A stretch of 17,617 nt of DNA from Lachnospiraceae bacterium (GTDB lineage Bacteria; Bacillota_A; Clostridia; Lachnospirales; Lachnospiraceae). The notes under the pieces are model-generated. The model worked only from the letters and a program-made list of their open reading frames with translations. It made no database searches and was not told the DNA's origin. Every line of letters begins with the position of its first letter. Within the stretch, counting starts at the first letter, position 1. Where the stretch lies: contig JAGOGN010000012.1 of the NCBI GenBank assembly GCA_017996675.1, forward strand, positions 1-17,617, in the 5' to 3' direction. The position numbers and the translations under genes are program-made. Positions 1 to 8,314 of this stretch are shown piece by piece.

Positions 1-1301
1 TCCCATGAAGGACTATTTTGTGTAAAAATCGAAGGGGAAATATATCGTAATGGTTTATTCGAAATACGCAAAAAATCTTGCAGGATCCAGCCTCCTTGCC
101 ATCTGGACGCAACACTAAAATAGGCAAGAATATCCTTGCCAATAAAATGCTTATACAAATCAGGCAAATATCCGCTAAATGAAAAAGGTATTCCATGCTC
201 ATAAAACTGACCGGCCAAAAAACTTCCGCTAGCGTGGTTGCGAAATAACACTGCTTCATTCACCAGTTCAAATCCCGATTCCATTTTCTTTTTTAAATTT
301 GTGATCATCCATTGGGACTGTTGGGTCTCATCTTCTACTTTGTGAATATGAACACCATTATCTAATTTTTCTTTCTGTCCAGCGATTTTCTTGGTGTAGC
401 GCATCTGATTTTGTTTAATTACTCTTTGGGAAAGAGTCAGAATCGAAAAACTACTACGATAATTTTCTTCCAGATGAATTCTGATTGCAGTTGGATAATA
501 TTGATTAAAATCCAACATAATGCGAGGAGATGCTCCTCTGAATTCATAAATCGACTGATCTTCATCTCCTACTGCAACCAGGTTTTGAGTGGAACCAACC
601 AGTAAATTTAAAATTTGAAATGAAATTTCATTAATATCCTGGAATTCGTCAATCATAAAGTAGTGAAAACGCTCTTGCAACTTGGCTAAAGCAGATTTCT
701 CACTAGTTAAAAGCTTCAGACACATCTCTTCCATGTCATGAAAATCAATTTTATGATTGTATTGTTTGACTTTTTCGTAAAATAACAGCATGGATTCTGC
801 TTCTTTTTTACTTAAGAATTCAGGAACATAGTTTTCCAAGGAGACATTTTTCGAATTAAAGTGTTCAATTTCATCTACACATTTGCTGATTTCTTCCTCT
901 TGCATCCCTAAATCCGTACTTCCATCTTCAAAATGTCCTTTATAATAGCGCTTTCTCCACTGCACCAAAATCGAATATTTTTCCTGCTCATTTAGTACAT
1001 CTTCTTTGTTTACCTGACCAAATTCCCGAAGAATACGAAAAAACAAACTATGAAAAGTCGAAAAATATACTCGTGTAGTACGCAAATGACTTTCTTTCAT
1101 AAATCGTTCTTTCATTTCTTTTGCGGAAGCACGTGAAAAAGACACTACCAAAATCGTTTCCGGTAGTATCTTCTTCGTTTCAATCAGGTATTTGGTTCGT
1201 TCTGTGATTACTCTTGTCTTTCCAGATCCAGGACCTGCAAGGACAAGCAAAGGACCGTTCACATGTGTAACGGCCTTTTGCTGCGAAGCATTTAATTGCA
1301 T
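1..1301 (-). CDS. UvrD/PcrA-type superfamily 1 DNA helicase (3' end cut by window edge)
   Basis: ATP-driven 3'-5' DNA helicase of the UvrD/Rep family, expected to act on DNA in repair or replication restart. The first 433 residues are visible and stay in frame to the window edge. Motifs in order: Walker A GPGSGKT (residues 23-29), motif Ia-like FSRASAKEMKERF (55-67), Walker B IDEFQD (217-222), motif III VGDEDQSIYEFRGA (244-257) and motif IV ENYRS (279-283). The C-terminal motifs V and VI would lie beyond the edge. The ATG at 1301 has AGGAAGG 8 nt upstream and starts right before the helicase domain, as usual for the family. It begins 33 nt after the gltX stop with no terminator between, so it is probably the last or a late gene of the glpK-gltX unit. 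Full-length PcrA/UvrD proteins have about 700 residues, and shorter clostridial forms of about 600 exist. Without the C-terminus I cannot say which subtype this is. Confidence 0.93.
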   Translation of the reverse strand, partial: MQLNASQQKAVTHVNGPLLVLAGPGSGKTRVITERTKYLIETKKILPETILVVSFSRASAKEMKERFMKESHLRTTRVYFSTFHSLFFRILREFGQVNKEDVLNEQEKYSILVQWRKRYYKGHFEDGSTDLGMQEEEISKCVDEIEHFNSKNVSLENYVPEFLSKKEAESMLLFYEKVKQYNHKIDFHDMEEMCLKLLTSEKSALAKLQERFHYFMIDEFQDINEISFQILNLLVGSTQNLVAVGDEDQSIYEFRGASPRIMLDFNQYYPTAIRIHLEENYRSSFSILTLSQRVIKQNQMRYTKKIAGQKEKLDNGVHIHKVEDETQQSQWMITNLKKKMESGFELVNEAVLFRNHASGSFLAGQFYEHGIPFSFSGYLPDLYKHFIGKDILAYFSVASRWQGGWILQDFLRISNKPLRYISPSIFTQNSPSW

Positions 1302-1334
1302 CAAAGCTTCCTTCCTATCTAACCTCTTACAGGC

Positions 1335-2786
1335 TTATTGATTCAGTAATTCAATTGCTTTACGAATTCGAAGAACACTTTCTTCTTTTCCAAGGATTTC
1401 CATTAATTCTGTCGCACCACCCGGTGTCATCGCTTTTCCGGAAACTGCAGTACGAATTGGCCACATTACATAACCATTTTTATATTCTTTTGTTGCAACA
1501 AAATCACTGAGCATGCCATATAAAGCATCATTGGAATAATCTTCCCAATTTTCTAATAATGGCAGGATTTGAGTTAAGACTTCCAACGAGGATTCTTTCG
1601 ATGTTTTCATTTTTTTATGGCAATACATTTCCAAATCGTATACTGGCAGTTCCTGGAAGAAATCAATATGATCTTTTATGTCTGTAAAGACTTCAATTCT
1701 AGTTTGAACCATTGCAGCAATTTTATTCAAGTCTAAATCTTTGGTAATCGTTTCTTTCAAGTAAGGCAACGCCATCTCGTAAAAACGCTCAAAAGGAAGA
1801 GCTTTTATATATTCACCGTTCATCCACTTTAATTTTCCGTAGTCAAAAACCGCAGGCGCTTTATTAATTCTGTGATAATCAAACGCTTCAATTAATTCCT
1901 GCAAAGAGAAGATTTCCTGATTTCCTTCTGGACTCCATCCAAGAAAGGCTACAAAGTTGATAATTGCTTCAGTCAAGAATCCCTGCTCTTTTAAATCTTC
2001 AAAAGAGGAATGACCGCTTCTTTTACTTAATTTCTGATGTTCTTCATTGGTAATGAGTGGGCAGTGAATATAAACCGGAACTTCCCAGCCAAATGCTTCA
2101 TATAAACGATTATATTTGGGTGAGGAAGATAAATACTCATTTCCTCTAACCACATGTGTGATTCCCATTAAATGGTCATCCACAACATTTGCAAAATTGT
2201 AGGTTGGATATCCATCCGATTTAATCAAAACCATATCGTCTAATTCAATATTTTGAACGGTAATCTCACCATAAATTTCATCTTTAAATGTGGTTGTTCC
2301 TGTATTTGGATTGTTCTGTCTGATTACATAAGGCATCCCTTTTTCCAGATTCGCTTTCACTTCCTCATCCGATAGCGTCAGACAATGTTTATCATAAGAT
2401 AAAATTTCTTTATCGCCAACGGTTTGTTTTAAGCCTTCCAGTCTTTCTTTTGTACAAAAACAGTAATAAGCCTCTTTCTTTTCTACCAGCATCTGAGCAT
2501 ATTTCAAATACAATCCCTGGGCCTGTCTTTCACTTTGCACATAAGGTCCAACACCACCATCTTTATCTGGACCTTCATCATGAACAAGTCCAGTCTCCTT
2601 CATAGTACGATAAATAATATCCAAAGCTCCTTCTACAAAACGCTCCTGATCTGTATCTTCAATTCGTAATATAAAATCACCATCTGAATGTTTTGCGATT
2701 AAAAACTCATATAGTGCTGTTCTTAAATTCCCCACATGCATTCTTCCCGTTGGGCTTGGTGCAAATCTTGTTCTTACTTTACTCAT
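1335..2786 (-). CDS. gltX: Glutamyl-tRNA synthetase
   Basis: Class I aminoacyl-tRNA synthetase that charges tRNA with glutamate in the cytoplasm, 483 aa, the normal length. The N-terminal catalytic Rossmann fold shows the HIGH-type signature [11 protein letters not shown] (residues 10-20) and the KMSKS-type signature KLSKR (252-256). A zinc-site pattern, CFC (109-111) followed by YDKHC (131-135), resembles the zinc site of the E. coli enzyme. The C-terminal part is the helical anticodon-binding region. I chose the ATG at 2786 because AGGAG lies 7 nt upstream and the protein then begins [14 protein letters not shown]. An ATG at 2804 would add six residues with no family support. The start overlaps the end of glpK by 8 nt, which implies translational coupling. 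Many Firmicutes lack a glutaminyl-tRNA synthetase and use a non-discriminating GltX; the sequence alone does not show whether that applies here. Confidence 0.97.
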   Translation of the reverse strand: MSKVRTRFAPSPTGRMHVGNLRTALYEFLIAKHSDGDFILRIEDTDQERFVEGALDIIYRTMKETGLVHDEGPDKDGGVGPYVQSERQAQGLYLKYAQMLVEKKEAYYCFCTKERLEGLKQTVGDKEILSYDKHCLTLSDEEVKANLEKGMPYVIRQNNPNTGTTTFKDEIYGEITVQNIELDDMVLIKSDGYPTYNFANVVDDHLMGITHVVRGNEYLSSSPKYNRLYEAFGWEVPVYIHCPLITNEEHQKLSKRSGHSSFEDLKEQGFLTEAIINFVAFLGWSPEGNQEIFSLQELIEAFDYHRINKAPAVFDYGKLKWMNGEYIKALPFERFYEMALPYLKETITKDLDLNKIAAMVQTRIEVFTDIKDHIDFFQELPVYDLEMYCHKKMKTSKESSLEVLTQILPLLENWEDYSNDALYGMLSDFVATKEYKNGYVMWPIRTAVSGKAMTPGGATELMEILGKEESVLRIRKAIELLNQ

Positions 2787-4290
2787 CACTATTCTCCTCA
2801 TCATCGGCCCAGGCTATGGCACATCGTACTGCCCTCTTCCAGCCCTGAATTTTTTTCTTTCTAATTTCTTTTAACATTCCAGGCGCAAAAGTTGCACCCA
2901 ATTGCCAATTTTCCTGTATTTCTTCTTTTGAATTCCAGTATCCACAAGCTAATCCGGCTAAATAGGCCGCACCTAATGCGGTTGTTTCAATACATTCCGG
3001 TCTATAGACACAAGAATCAATAATATCAGACTGAAATTGCATTAAAAAGTCATTGGCACTGGCTCCTCCATCCACTTTCAAATGCATCAGTGACTGATTC
3101 GCATCTTCTTCCATCGCACGCAATACTTCCATGGTCTGATACGCAATGGCTTCCACTGTTGCCCGAATAAAATGTTCTTTCTGACAACCTCTTGTTAGTC
3201 CAAAAATCGTACCTCTTGCATAAGGATTCCAATAAGGTGCTCCAATACCTGTAAAAGCAGGAACTACATAGACCCCATCTGTATCATCAATTGCTTCGCA
3301 GTAATCCAAAGACTGTGCAGCAGATTTTATCATTCGCATACCGTCTCTTAACCACTGAATGGCTGATCCGGCAACAAAAACGCTTCCTTCTAGTGCATAT
3401 TCTACTTCATTTCCTACACTTGCAGCAATTGTTGTAAGCAAACCATGTTTAGACTCAATTGCCTGATTTCCAGTATTCATAAGCAAAAAACAGCCTGTTC
3501 CATAGGTATTTTTAACTTCGCCCGGTTGAAAACAACATTGACCAAATAAAGCCGCCTGTTGATCTCCCGCAATTCCTCCAATTGGAATTGCTCCACCAAA
3601 AACATGTTCATCCGTAAATCCATATCGATAACTGGATGGCATCACCTGTGGAAGCATTGATTCCGGTATTCCAAAATAATCCAGTAATTCTTTATCCCAG
3701 CACAAGCGATGAATGTCAAATAACATCGTTCTGGATGCATTCGTATAGTCAGTAACATGCAGTCTGCCTTTGGTTAAGTTATACATCAGCCAGCTATCAA
3801 TGGTACCAAATAACAAATGACCATCTATCGCATTTTGTCTTGCACCTTCCACATGATCCAAAATCCATTTTATTTTCGTAGCAGAAAAATATGCATCAGG
3901 AATCAATCCTGTCTTTTCGCGAATGGTCTGATACATTCCATTTTCTTTCATGACTTCAATTTGATCTGCAGTTCTTCGACATTGCCATACAATAGCATTA
4001 TACACCGGTTCACCTGTTCGCTTGTCCCAAACCACCGTAGTCTCACGCTGATTGGTAATTCCAATGCTGGCAATCTGTTCTGTCTGAATTCCTAATGTTA
4101 CCATCGCTTCCACTGATACAGCAAGTTGAGCAGCCCAGATTTCTTTGGGATTATGTTCGACCCATCCTGGCTGTGGATAAATCTGTTCAAATTCCTTCTG
4201 TGCTTTACTTACAATATGTCCTGCGTGATCAAAAACTATACATCTCGAACTGGTCGTCCCCTGATCCAGTGCCATTACATAATCCTGCAT
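2779..4290 (-). CDS. glpK: Glycerol kinase
   Basis: FGGY-family carbohydrate kinase that converts glycerol and ATP to sn-glycerol 3-phosphate in the cytoplasm, 503 aa, full length. Visible signatures are the N-terminal phosphate-binding loop [10 protein letters not shown] (residues 7-16), the substrate segment VWQCRRT (101-107), the catalytic aspartate in [10 protein letters not shown] (Asp243) and the C-terminal [10 protein letters not shown] region. His229, in the segment EHVFGG, aligns with the histidine that HPr of the PTS phosphorylates to activate Firmicute glycerol kinases. PTS control of this enzyme is therefore likely, as an inference from alignment by eye. The ATG at 4290 is chosen because AAGGGG lies 9 nt upstream and the protein starts [11 protein letters not shown]; an in-frame ATG at 4329 lies inside the leader RNA. 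No glpF, glpD or glpP is present in the window. Downstream it overlaps gltX by 8 nt. Confidence 0.97.
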   Translation of the reverse strand: MQDYVMALDQGTTSSRCIVFDHAGHIVSKAQKEFEQIYPQPGWVEHNPKEIWAAQLAVSVEAMVTLGIQTEQIASIGITNQRETTVVWDKRTGEPVYNAIVWQCRRTADQIEVMKENGMYQTIREKTGLIPDAYFSATKIKWILDHVEGARQNAIDGHLLFGTIDSWLMYNLTKGRLHVTDYTNASRTMLFDIHRLCWDKELLDYFGIPESMLPQVMPSSYRYGFTDEHVFGGAIPIGGIAGDQQAALFGQCCFQPGEVKNTYGTGCFLLMNTGNQAIESKHGLLTTIAASVGNEVEYALEGSVFVAGSAIQWLRDGMRMIKSAAQSLDYCEAIDDTDGVYVVPAFTGIGAPYWNPYARGTIFGLTRGCQKEHFIRATVEAIAYQTMEVLRAMEEDANQSLMHLKVDGGASANDFLMQFQSDIIDSCVYRPECIETTALGAAYLAGLACGYWNSKEEIQENWQLGATFAPGMLKEIRKKKIQGWKRAVRCAIAWADDEENSDE

Positions 4291-4364
4291 AATAAAAATC
4301 CCCTTTTCAAAATTTAATTGAGGTTCCAAAAAAAACCAGCAGGGTCGGAATTTTCTTTATCGAG

Positions 4365-4394
4365 AAAAAGAGGCCGCCCTGTCATTTGGCCTCT
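4365..4394 (-). terminator. Intrinsic-terminator-like attenuator hairpin in the glpK leader
   Basis: On the minus strand AGAGGCC (4394-4388) pairs perfectly with GGCCTCT (4375-4369) around a 12-nt loop, and the stem runs straight into a T tract. It sits about 40 nt downstream of the predicted glpK transcription start and about 80 nt before the glpK start codon, so it would stop transcription before the gene. In Bacillus subtilis, GlpP with glycerol 3-phosphate relieves such leader terminators of the glp genes. By analogy this is probably a glycerol-responsive attenuator. Further on there is a run of eight T (about 4336-4329) after CCCTGCTGG, whose CCCTG could pair with CAGGG in the hairpin loop; this would be a weaker, competing fold. 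Confidence 0.65.
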
Positions 4395-4436
4395 CAACTT
4401 CATCTCCCAATCTCCATAGTTGTTTCCAATACTAAA

Positions 4437-4465
4437 ATATTATGATTTTATCAAGGTTTTGTCAA
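4437..4465 (-). promoter_or_regulatory. Sigma-A type promoter of glpK-gltX-helicase
   Basis: Reading the minus strand, a perfect -35 box TTGACA (4465-4460) is followed after exactly 17 nt by a TAATAT -10 box (4442-4437, five of six matches). The predicted transcription start is near 4430, giving a leader of about 140 nt to the glpK ATG. That leader contains the hairpin described separately. Confidence 0.82.
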
Positions 4466-4493
4466 GTTTTCTGGAGCGTTAAATAATTAACCC

Positions 4494-4509
4494 ATGAATA
4501 AACATTCAT
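4494..4509. repeat. Short inverted repeat between the divergent glpK and decarboxylase promoters
   Basis: ATGAAT-AAAC-ATTCAT is a perfect 6-bp inverted repeat with a 4-nt spacer. It lies about 29 bp upstream of the glpK -35 box, in a stretch (4466-4653) that otherwise contains only AT-rich DNA, including an A8-GCC-T8 run at 4600-4618. It could be a regulator-binding site, but symmetric AT-rich words of this size also arise by chance. Confidence 0.25.
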
Positions 4510-4653
4510 TATTTCAGGATGACTTTCCAAAATTTTCAGGTGATTAATTGATATCTTGTATATTTATAACCCTTATTTTCATTTTTGTAGGTGTTTACTA
4601 AAAAAAAGCCTTTTTTTTCTAACTTTCTCTCTGTTCCCAAATGCTTATATTCG

Positions 4654-4682
4654 TTGACAGTACACGTTTCCTACGCTAAAAT
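4654..4682 (+). promoter_or_regulatory. Sigma-A type promoter of the PLP decarboxylase gene
   Basis: A perfect -35 box TTGACA (4654-4659), a 17-nt spacer and a TAAAAT -10 box (4677-4682). Transcription should start near 4689, only about 20 nt before the chosen ATG at 4709. The upstream ATG at 4688 would coincide with the transcription start and could not be used from this promoter. Confidence 0.82.
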
Positions 4683-4708
4683 CATACATGGTGACAAGGA
4701 GGAATAAG

Positions 4709-6199
4709 ATGAATACAAAAACAGTGGTCAACCACTTTAATCAGGAAATATATACACAGAAAGATGCGCCGCTTTGCGATGCACTAGATCGTTTTTGCAA
4801 AAAACCGATTACGCCCTTTGATGTTCCAGGACATAAACGTGGAAAAGGGAACCCAGAACTTGTAGAATTTCTAGGAGAGAAAGCACTCTCAAGAGATATA
4901 AATTCTTTAGCTGAAATGGACAATTTAAACCATGCCGATGGTGTTATTCTTGCTGCGCAAGAACTGATGGCTGATGCATATGGTGCGTCCGATGCATTTT
5001 TTACAGTAAACGGTACTACAATTGGAATTCAGGTCATGCTCCATTGCGCTTGTAATCCTGGGGATAAAGTTCTATTGCCAAGAAACATCCATAAAAGTGC
5101 AATGAATGCTCTCATTATGGGTGGATTTGAACCAGTCTATATGCAGGCAGAGGTATCAGAAGAATTTGGCTTTGTAACAGGTGTTACATTTGACACCGTT
5201 ATGAAAGCAATTCAAGAAAATCCTGATGCTAAGGCAGTATTTATTATCAACCCTACTTACTATGGTGTATGTTCCCAGTTAAAAGAAATCATTGAATATG
5301 CACATGCTCATCAGATTGCAGTTCTTTGTGATGAAGCACATGGTTCACATTTTTGTTTTAACGACGAACTGCCACCTTCCGGAATGCAGCTTGGTGCAGA
5401 TATGGCTGCTACTAGCGTACATAAAACAGGAGGTGCATTAACACAAGCGTCTGCCCTACTTTTGAATGAAGGTTTGATTTCCAAAGAGCGCGTTTTAGAA
5501 ACACTTGGCTTGTTTCACACGACTTCTCCATCCTACTTGCTCATGTCCAGTTTAGATATGGCACGTAGAAACCTTGCAATAAGAGGAAAAGAAACTTTTG
5601 ATCAGATCCTTTTTGAAGTACGACAGGCAAGAATTCAATTAAATGAAATTCCAGGTTTGTTATGTCTGGGAAAGAATCACATTGGAAATCCTGGTATTTA
5701 TAACTTTGATGAAACCAAATTAACAATTAATGTAACTGGCTTAGGTCTGACAGGTTTTCAGGTCTATGATTTGATGTTTAGCGATTATCAGATTCAGTTA
5801 GAATTAGCAGATGTTTATAACATTCTTGCAATCGTGAATTTAGGAGACGATCATGAAAGCATTGAGCGACTGGTCTTCGCATTTAAAGATTTATCAAAAC
5901 GCTTTTTTGGAAAAAAGGAACAGATTGCCACTTATCCAATTCCACTCCACAATCCAGAATTAAAGAAGAATCCAAGAGACGCCTATTATAGTGTCAAAGA
6001 ATATGTTCCAATTATGGACTGTGTAGGACGTACAATGGCAGAATCCATTATGGTTTACCCTCCTGGGATTCCAATTCTCGCTCCTGGTGAAACCGTCACA
6101 AAAGAAATCATTGATTATCTACTGATGCTGAAAGAACAGGATTCCAAGTTTACCGATTTACATGATCCAACCTTAAAGACAATGCTTGTAGTAAAATAA
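4709..6199 (+). CDS. PLP-dependent Orn/Lys/Arg decarboxylase family enzyme (SpeA-like, short form)
   Basis: Fold-type I PLP enzyme of the ornithine/lysine/arginine decarboxylase family, 496 aa, close to the short B. subtilis SpeA/YaaO type that lacks the N-terminal wing domain of the large inducible enzymes. Visible signatures are FDVPGHKRGKG (residues 37-47), the cofactor segment CDEAHGSH (207-214) with Asp208 for the pyridine nitrogen and His211, and the Schiff-base lysine Lys239 in SVHKTGGALTQ. A C-terminal decarboxylase domain follows, with a YPPGIP segment near residue 450. It likely removes a carboxyl group from a basic amino acid to make a polyamine precursor (agmatine, cadaverine or putrescine). 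Substrate cannot be read from sequence alone, so no symbol is given. The start at 4709 has AAGGAGG 6 nt upstream and fits the promoter. It is a single-gene unit, convergent with coaBC. Confidence 0.9.
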   Translation: MNTKTVVNHFNQEIYTQKDAPLCDALDRFCKKPITPFDVPGHKRGKGNPELVEFLGEKALSRDINSLAEMDNLNHADGVILAAQELMADAYGASDAFFTVNGTTIGIQVMLHCACNPGDKVLLPRNIHKSAMNALIMGGFEPVYMQAEVSEEFGFVTGVTFDTVMKAIQENPDAKAVFIINPTYYGVCSQLKEIIEYAHAHQIAVLCDEAHGSHFCFNDELPPSGMQLGADMAATSVHKTGGALTQASALLLNEGLISKERVLETLGLFHTTSPSYLLMSSLDMARRNLAIRGKETFDQILFEVRQARIQLNEIPGLLCLGKNHIGNPGIYNFDETKLTINVTGLGLTGFQVYDLMFSDYQIQLELADVYNILAIVNLGDDHESIERLVFAFKDLSKRFFGKKEQIATYPIPLHNPELKKNPRDAYYSVKEYVPIMDCVGRTMAESIMVYPPGIPILAPGETVTKEIIDYLLMLKEQDSKFTDLHDPTLKTMLVVK

Positions 6200-6204
6200 A
6201 AAAT

Positions 6205-6239
6205 CAGCCCTGAAAGAATATACAAATCTTTCAGGGCTG
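6205..6239. terminator. Bidirectional intrinsic terminator between the decarboxylase gene and coaBC
   Basis: A perfect 13-bp stem (6205-6217 with 6227-6239, core CAGCCCTGAAAG/CTTTCAGGGCTG) with a 9-nt loop begins 5 nt after the decarboxylase stop. On the plus strand it is followed by TACTTTTA. On the minus strand the stem exits into ATTTTTTATTTT, a better U-tract. It therefore ends both convergent units and is probably stronger for the leftward eight-gene unit, whose last stop is at 6245. Confidence 0.92.
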
Positions 6240-6244
6240 TACTT

Positions 6245-7447
6245 TTACTGTTCTACTGTACTATTTTTAAGTATCTGATCTAAAATCCGATGAGCAACCT
6301 GCTCTTTGTCCATTAATGGTAATTGTACCTGGTCTGTTTTTGTCAAAATAGTTACAATGTTCGTATCTACTCCAAACCCTGCACCTTCTTCACGCAGACT
6401 ATTGGCTACAATCATATCTGCATTCTTCTTTTCACGCTTGGCAGCAGAATTCTCAATTAAATTTTCCGTCTCCATAGAAAAACCGCATAAATACTGATGT
6501 TCTGATTTTAATGCACCCAGTTGACTTAGAATGTCTTTCGTTCGAGTCAGTTCAATTGAGGCATCTCCATCTTTCTTTTTGATTTTTTCATCCGCAATCA
6601 CAGTCGGTTTATAATCCGCAACTGCAGCAGATAAAATCAAGATATCCTGCTGCTCTTGCTCCTTCATCACGGCTTCATACATTTCATTTGCAGATTCCAC
6701 CATAATAGTTGATAGGAATGGAATTGGATCCAAATGAACCGGGCCAGAAATTAGTGTAACTTTGCCTCCTCGAAGCATTGCTGCTTTCGCAAGTTCATAG
6801 CCCATCTTTCCTGTTGAATAATTCGATATGAACCGAACTGGATCAATTTTCTCACGTGTCGGTCCAGCTGTAATTAATACTTTTTTATTTGCTAAATCCT
6901 TCGGATAACCAATGGTGTGAATGATATGGGATAATAACACCTCTGGATCAGGCATCTTCCCTGCACCAACATCACGACATGCCAAAAATCCTACTGCAGG
7001 ATCTATAATTGTCATACCGAAGCGTTTCAGTTTTTGAAGATTATCCTGCACAATTGGATTTTCATACATATGCGTATTCATTGCAGGAGAAATTAACATG
7101 GGAGCCGTGCAAGCCATTGCCGTCGTGGTAAGCATATCATCTGCAATCCCGTTTGCAAGTTTCCCAATCACATTTGCAGATGCAGGTGCAATTAACATCA
7201 GATCTGCCTGTTGTGCCAAAGAAACATGGGCAACATGGAACTGAAAATTACGATCAAATGTTTCAACGAGACATTTATGATTGGTTAATGTTTCAAACGT
7301 AATTGGATTAATGAATTGTGTTGCATTTTCTGTCATAATCACATGCACTTCGGCATGAAGTTTCACCAGCATGCTTGCAAGGTTTGCAATTTTATATGCC
7401 GCAATACTTCCTGTAACCCCCAAAACAACTGTTTTTCCTTTTAACAT
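6245..7447 (-). CDS. coaBC: Bifunctional phosphopantothenoylcysteine decarboxylase / phosphopantothenate-cysteine ligase
   Basis: Catalyses two consecutive steps of coenzyme A synthesis in the cytoplasm: joining 4'-phosphopantothenate to cysteine (CoaB, CTP in bacteria), then FMN-dependent decarboxylation to 4'-phosphopantetheine (CoaC). The 400-aa length is normal for the fusion. The CoaC half shows GVTGSIAAYK (residues 10-19), the catalytic-histidine segment HVSLAQQ (His74), the PAMNTHMY clamp (121-128) and ACRDVGAGKMP with its cysteine at 157. The CoaB half shows ITAGPTREKID (192-202), NYSTGKMG (209-216) and the lysine-rich KIKKKDG loop. I chose the ATG at 7447, preceded by AGGTGG 5 nt away, giving MLKGKTVVLG as in relatives; a GTG at 7456, directly after the panC stop, is the alternative. 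It is the last gene before the terminator and follows panC by 9 nt. Confidence 0.96.
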   Translation of the reverse strand: MLKGKTVVLGVTGSIAAYKIANLASMLVKLHAEVHVIMTENATQFINPITFETLTNHKCLVETFDRNFQFHVAHVSLAQQADLMLIAPASANVIGKLANGIADDMLTTTAMACTAPMLISPAMNTHMYENPIVQDNLQKLKRFGMTIIDPAVGFLACRDVGAGKMPDPEVLLSHIIHTIGYPKDLANKKVLITAGPTREKIDPVRFISNYSTGKMGYELAKAAMLRGGKVTLISGPVHLDPIPFLSTIMVESANEMYEAVMKEQEQQDILILSAAVADYKPTVIADEKIKKKDGDASIELTRTKDILSQLGALKSEHQYLCGFSMETENLIENSAAKREKKNADMIVANSLREEGAGFGVDTNIVTILTKTDQVQLPLMDKEQVAHRILDQILKNSTVEQ

Positions 7448-7456
7448 TTTCTCCAC

Positions 7457-8299
7457 CTACTCTATAACAAAATTATCAATTAATCGTGTTTTACCAATGT
7501 ATACAGCCATTGCAATCAATACCGGTGTCTGAATCTGCGTGATTTGCTGCATGGTTAGACCGTCAACCGCTTTCACATAATCAATTTTCGCTAATGGTTC
7601 CTCTGAAATAAATTCCTTCATTTTATCTACAATTAAAGTGGCATCCATACAGCCTTCTTCCACCATTTTCTTACCAAGGGCTACTGATTTTGAAAGACAA
7701 AGAGCCGCAACTCTTTCCTTAGCACTCAGATAAGTATTTCTAGAGCTCTTAGCTAGTCCATCTTCTTCTCGAACAATTGGACAGCTAATGATTTCTACAG
7801 GTATATTTAAATCCAAGACCATACGTTTCACAACAGCAACCTGTTGCGCATCTTTTTGGCCAAAATAAGAACGATCTGGTTGAACAATATTGAAAAATTT
7901 ATTTAAGACCGTACAAACACCTCTAAAATGAACCGGTCTGCTTAGTCCACATAACTCATGGGTTAAAATATCCATATCTGTGTAACTACAAAATCCTTTT
8001 TGATACATTTCCTCTGGTTCAGGAGCAAAAATCAAATCCGTTCCTAACGATTCACAGTACTGACTGTCCTTTTGAAAATCTCTTGGATAAGATGCTAGAT
8101 CTTCCGTTGGACCAAACTGCATTGGATTTACAAAAATTGAAACGATCACACGTGAATTTTCTTTTCTTGCTTCCTCTATTAAACTTCCATGTCCTTCATG
8201 AAGGTAACCCATAGTAGGTACATAACCGATGGTTTCTCCTTCGCATTTCCATTGACGAACCTGTTCTCTTACTTCTTTTATTGTTGTGATTACTTTCAT
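7457..8299 (-). CDS. panC: Pantothenate synthetase (pantoate--beta-alanine ligase)
   Basis: Condenses (R)-pantoate with beta-alanine using ATP, through a pantoyl-adenylate, to give pantothenate. It belongs to the HIGH-motif nucleotidyltransferases and at 280 aa is the family length. Visible signatures are VPTMGYLHEGHGSL (residues 27-40, HxGH at 34-37), the pantoate-binding NPMQFGP (58-64), YFGQKDAQQ (144-152) and the KMSKS-like SSRN (184-187). The ATG at 8299 has AGGGG a few bases upstream and follows panB by 15 nt. The position between panB and coaBC fits one pathway unit. Its second substrate, beta-alanine, normally comes from PanD, which is not encoded in the window. Confidence 0.97.
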   Translation of the reverse strand: MKVITTIKEVREQVRQWKCEGETIGYVPTMGYLHEGHGSLIEEARKENSRVIVSIFVNPMQFGPTEDLASYPRDFQKDSQYCESLGTDLIFAPEPEEMYQKGFCSYTDMDILTHELCGLSRPVHFRGVCTVLNKFFNIVQPDRSYFGQKDAQQVAVVKRMVLDLNIPVEIISCPIVREEDGLAKSSRNTYLSAKERVAALCLSKSVALGKKMVEEGCMDATLIVDKMKEFISEEPLAKIDYVKAVDGLTMQQITQIQTPVLIAMAVYIGKTRLIDNFVIE

Positions 8300-8314
8300 T
8301 TTATCCCCTTTATC

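Noticed and set aside
411..605. Plus-strand open frame of 64 codons
   Set aside because: It lies inside the helicase gene on the opposite strand, has no convincing ribosome site and no recognisable protein pattern.
3817..4317. Three overlapping plus-strand open frames opposite glpK
   Set aside because: They are antisense to conserved glycerol kinase motifs; their sequence is explained by codon use of glpK.
4600..4618. A8-GCC-T8 hairpin as a terminator or attenuator
   Set aside because: The stem would be only A-T pairs with a 3-nt loop and is too weak; at most it bends DNA upstream of the decarboxylase promoter.
4688..4708. Upstream ATG start for the decarboxylase
   Set aside because: It coincides with the predicted transcription start, while the ATG at 4709 has an AAGGAGG site at good distance.
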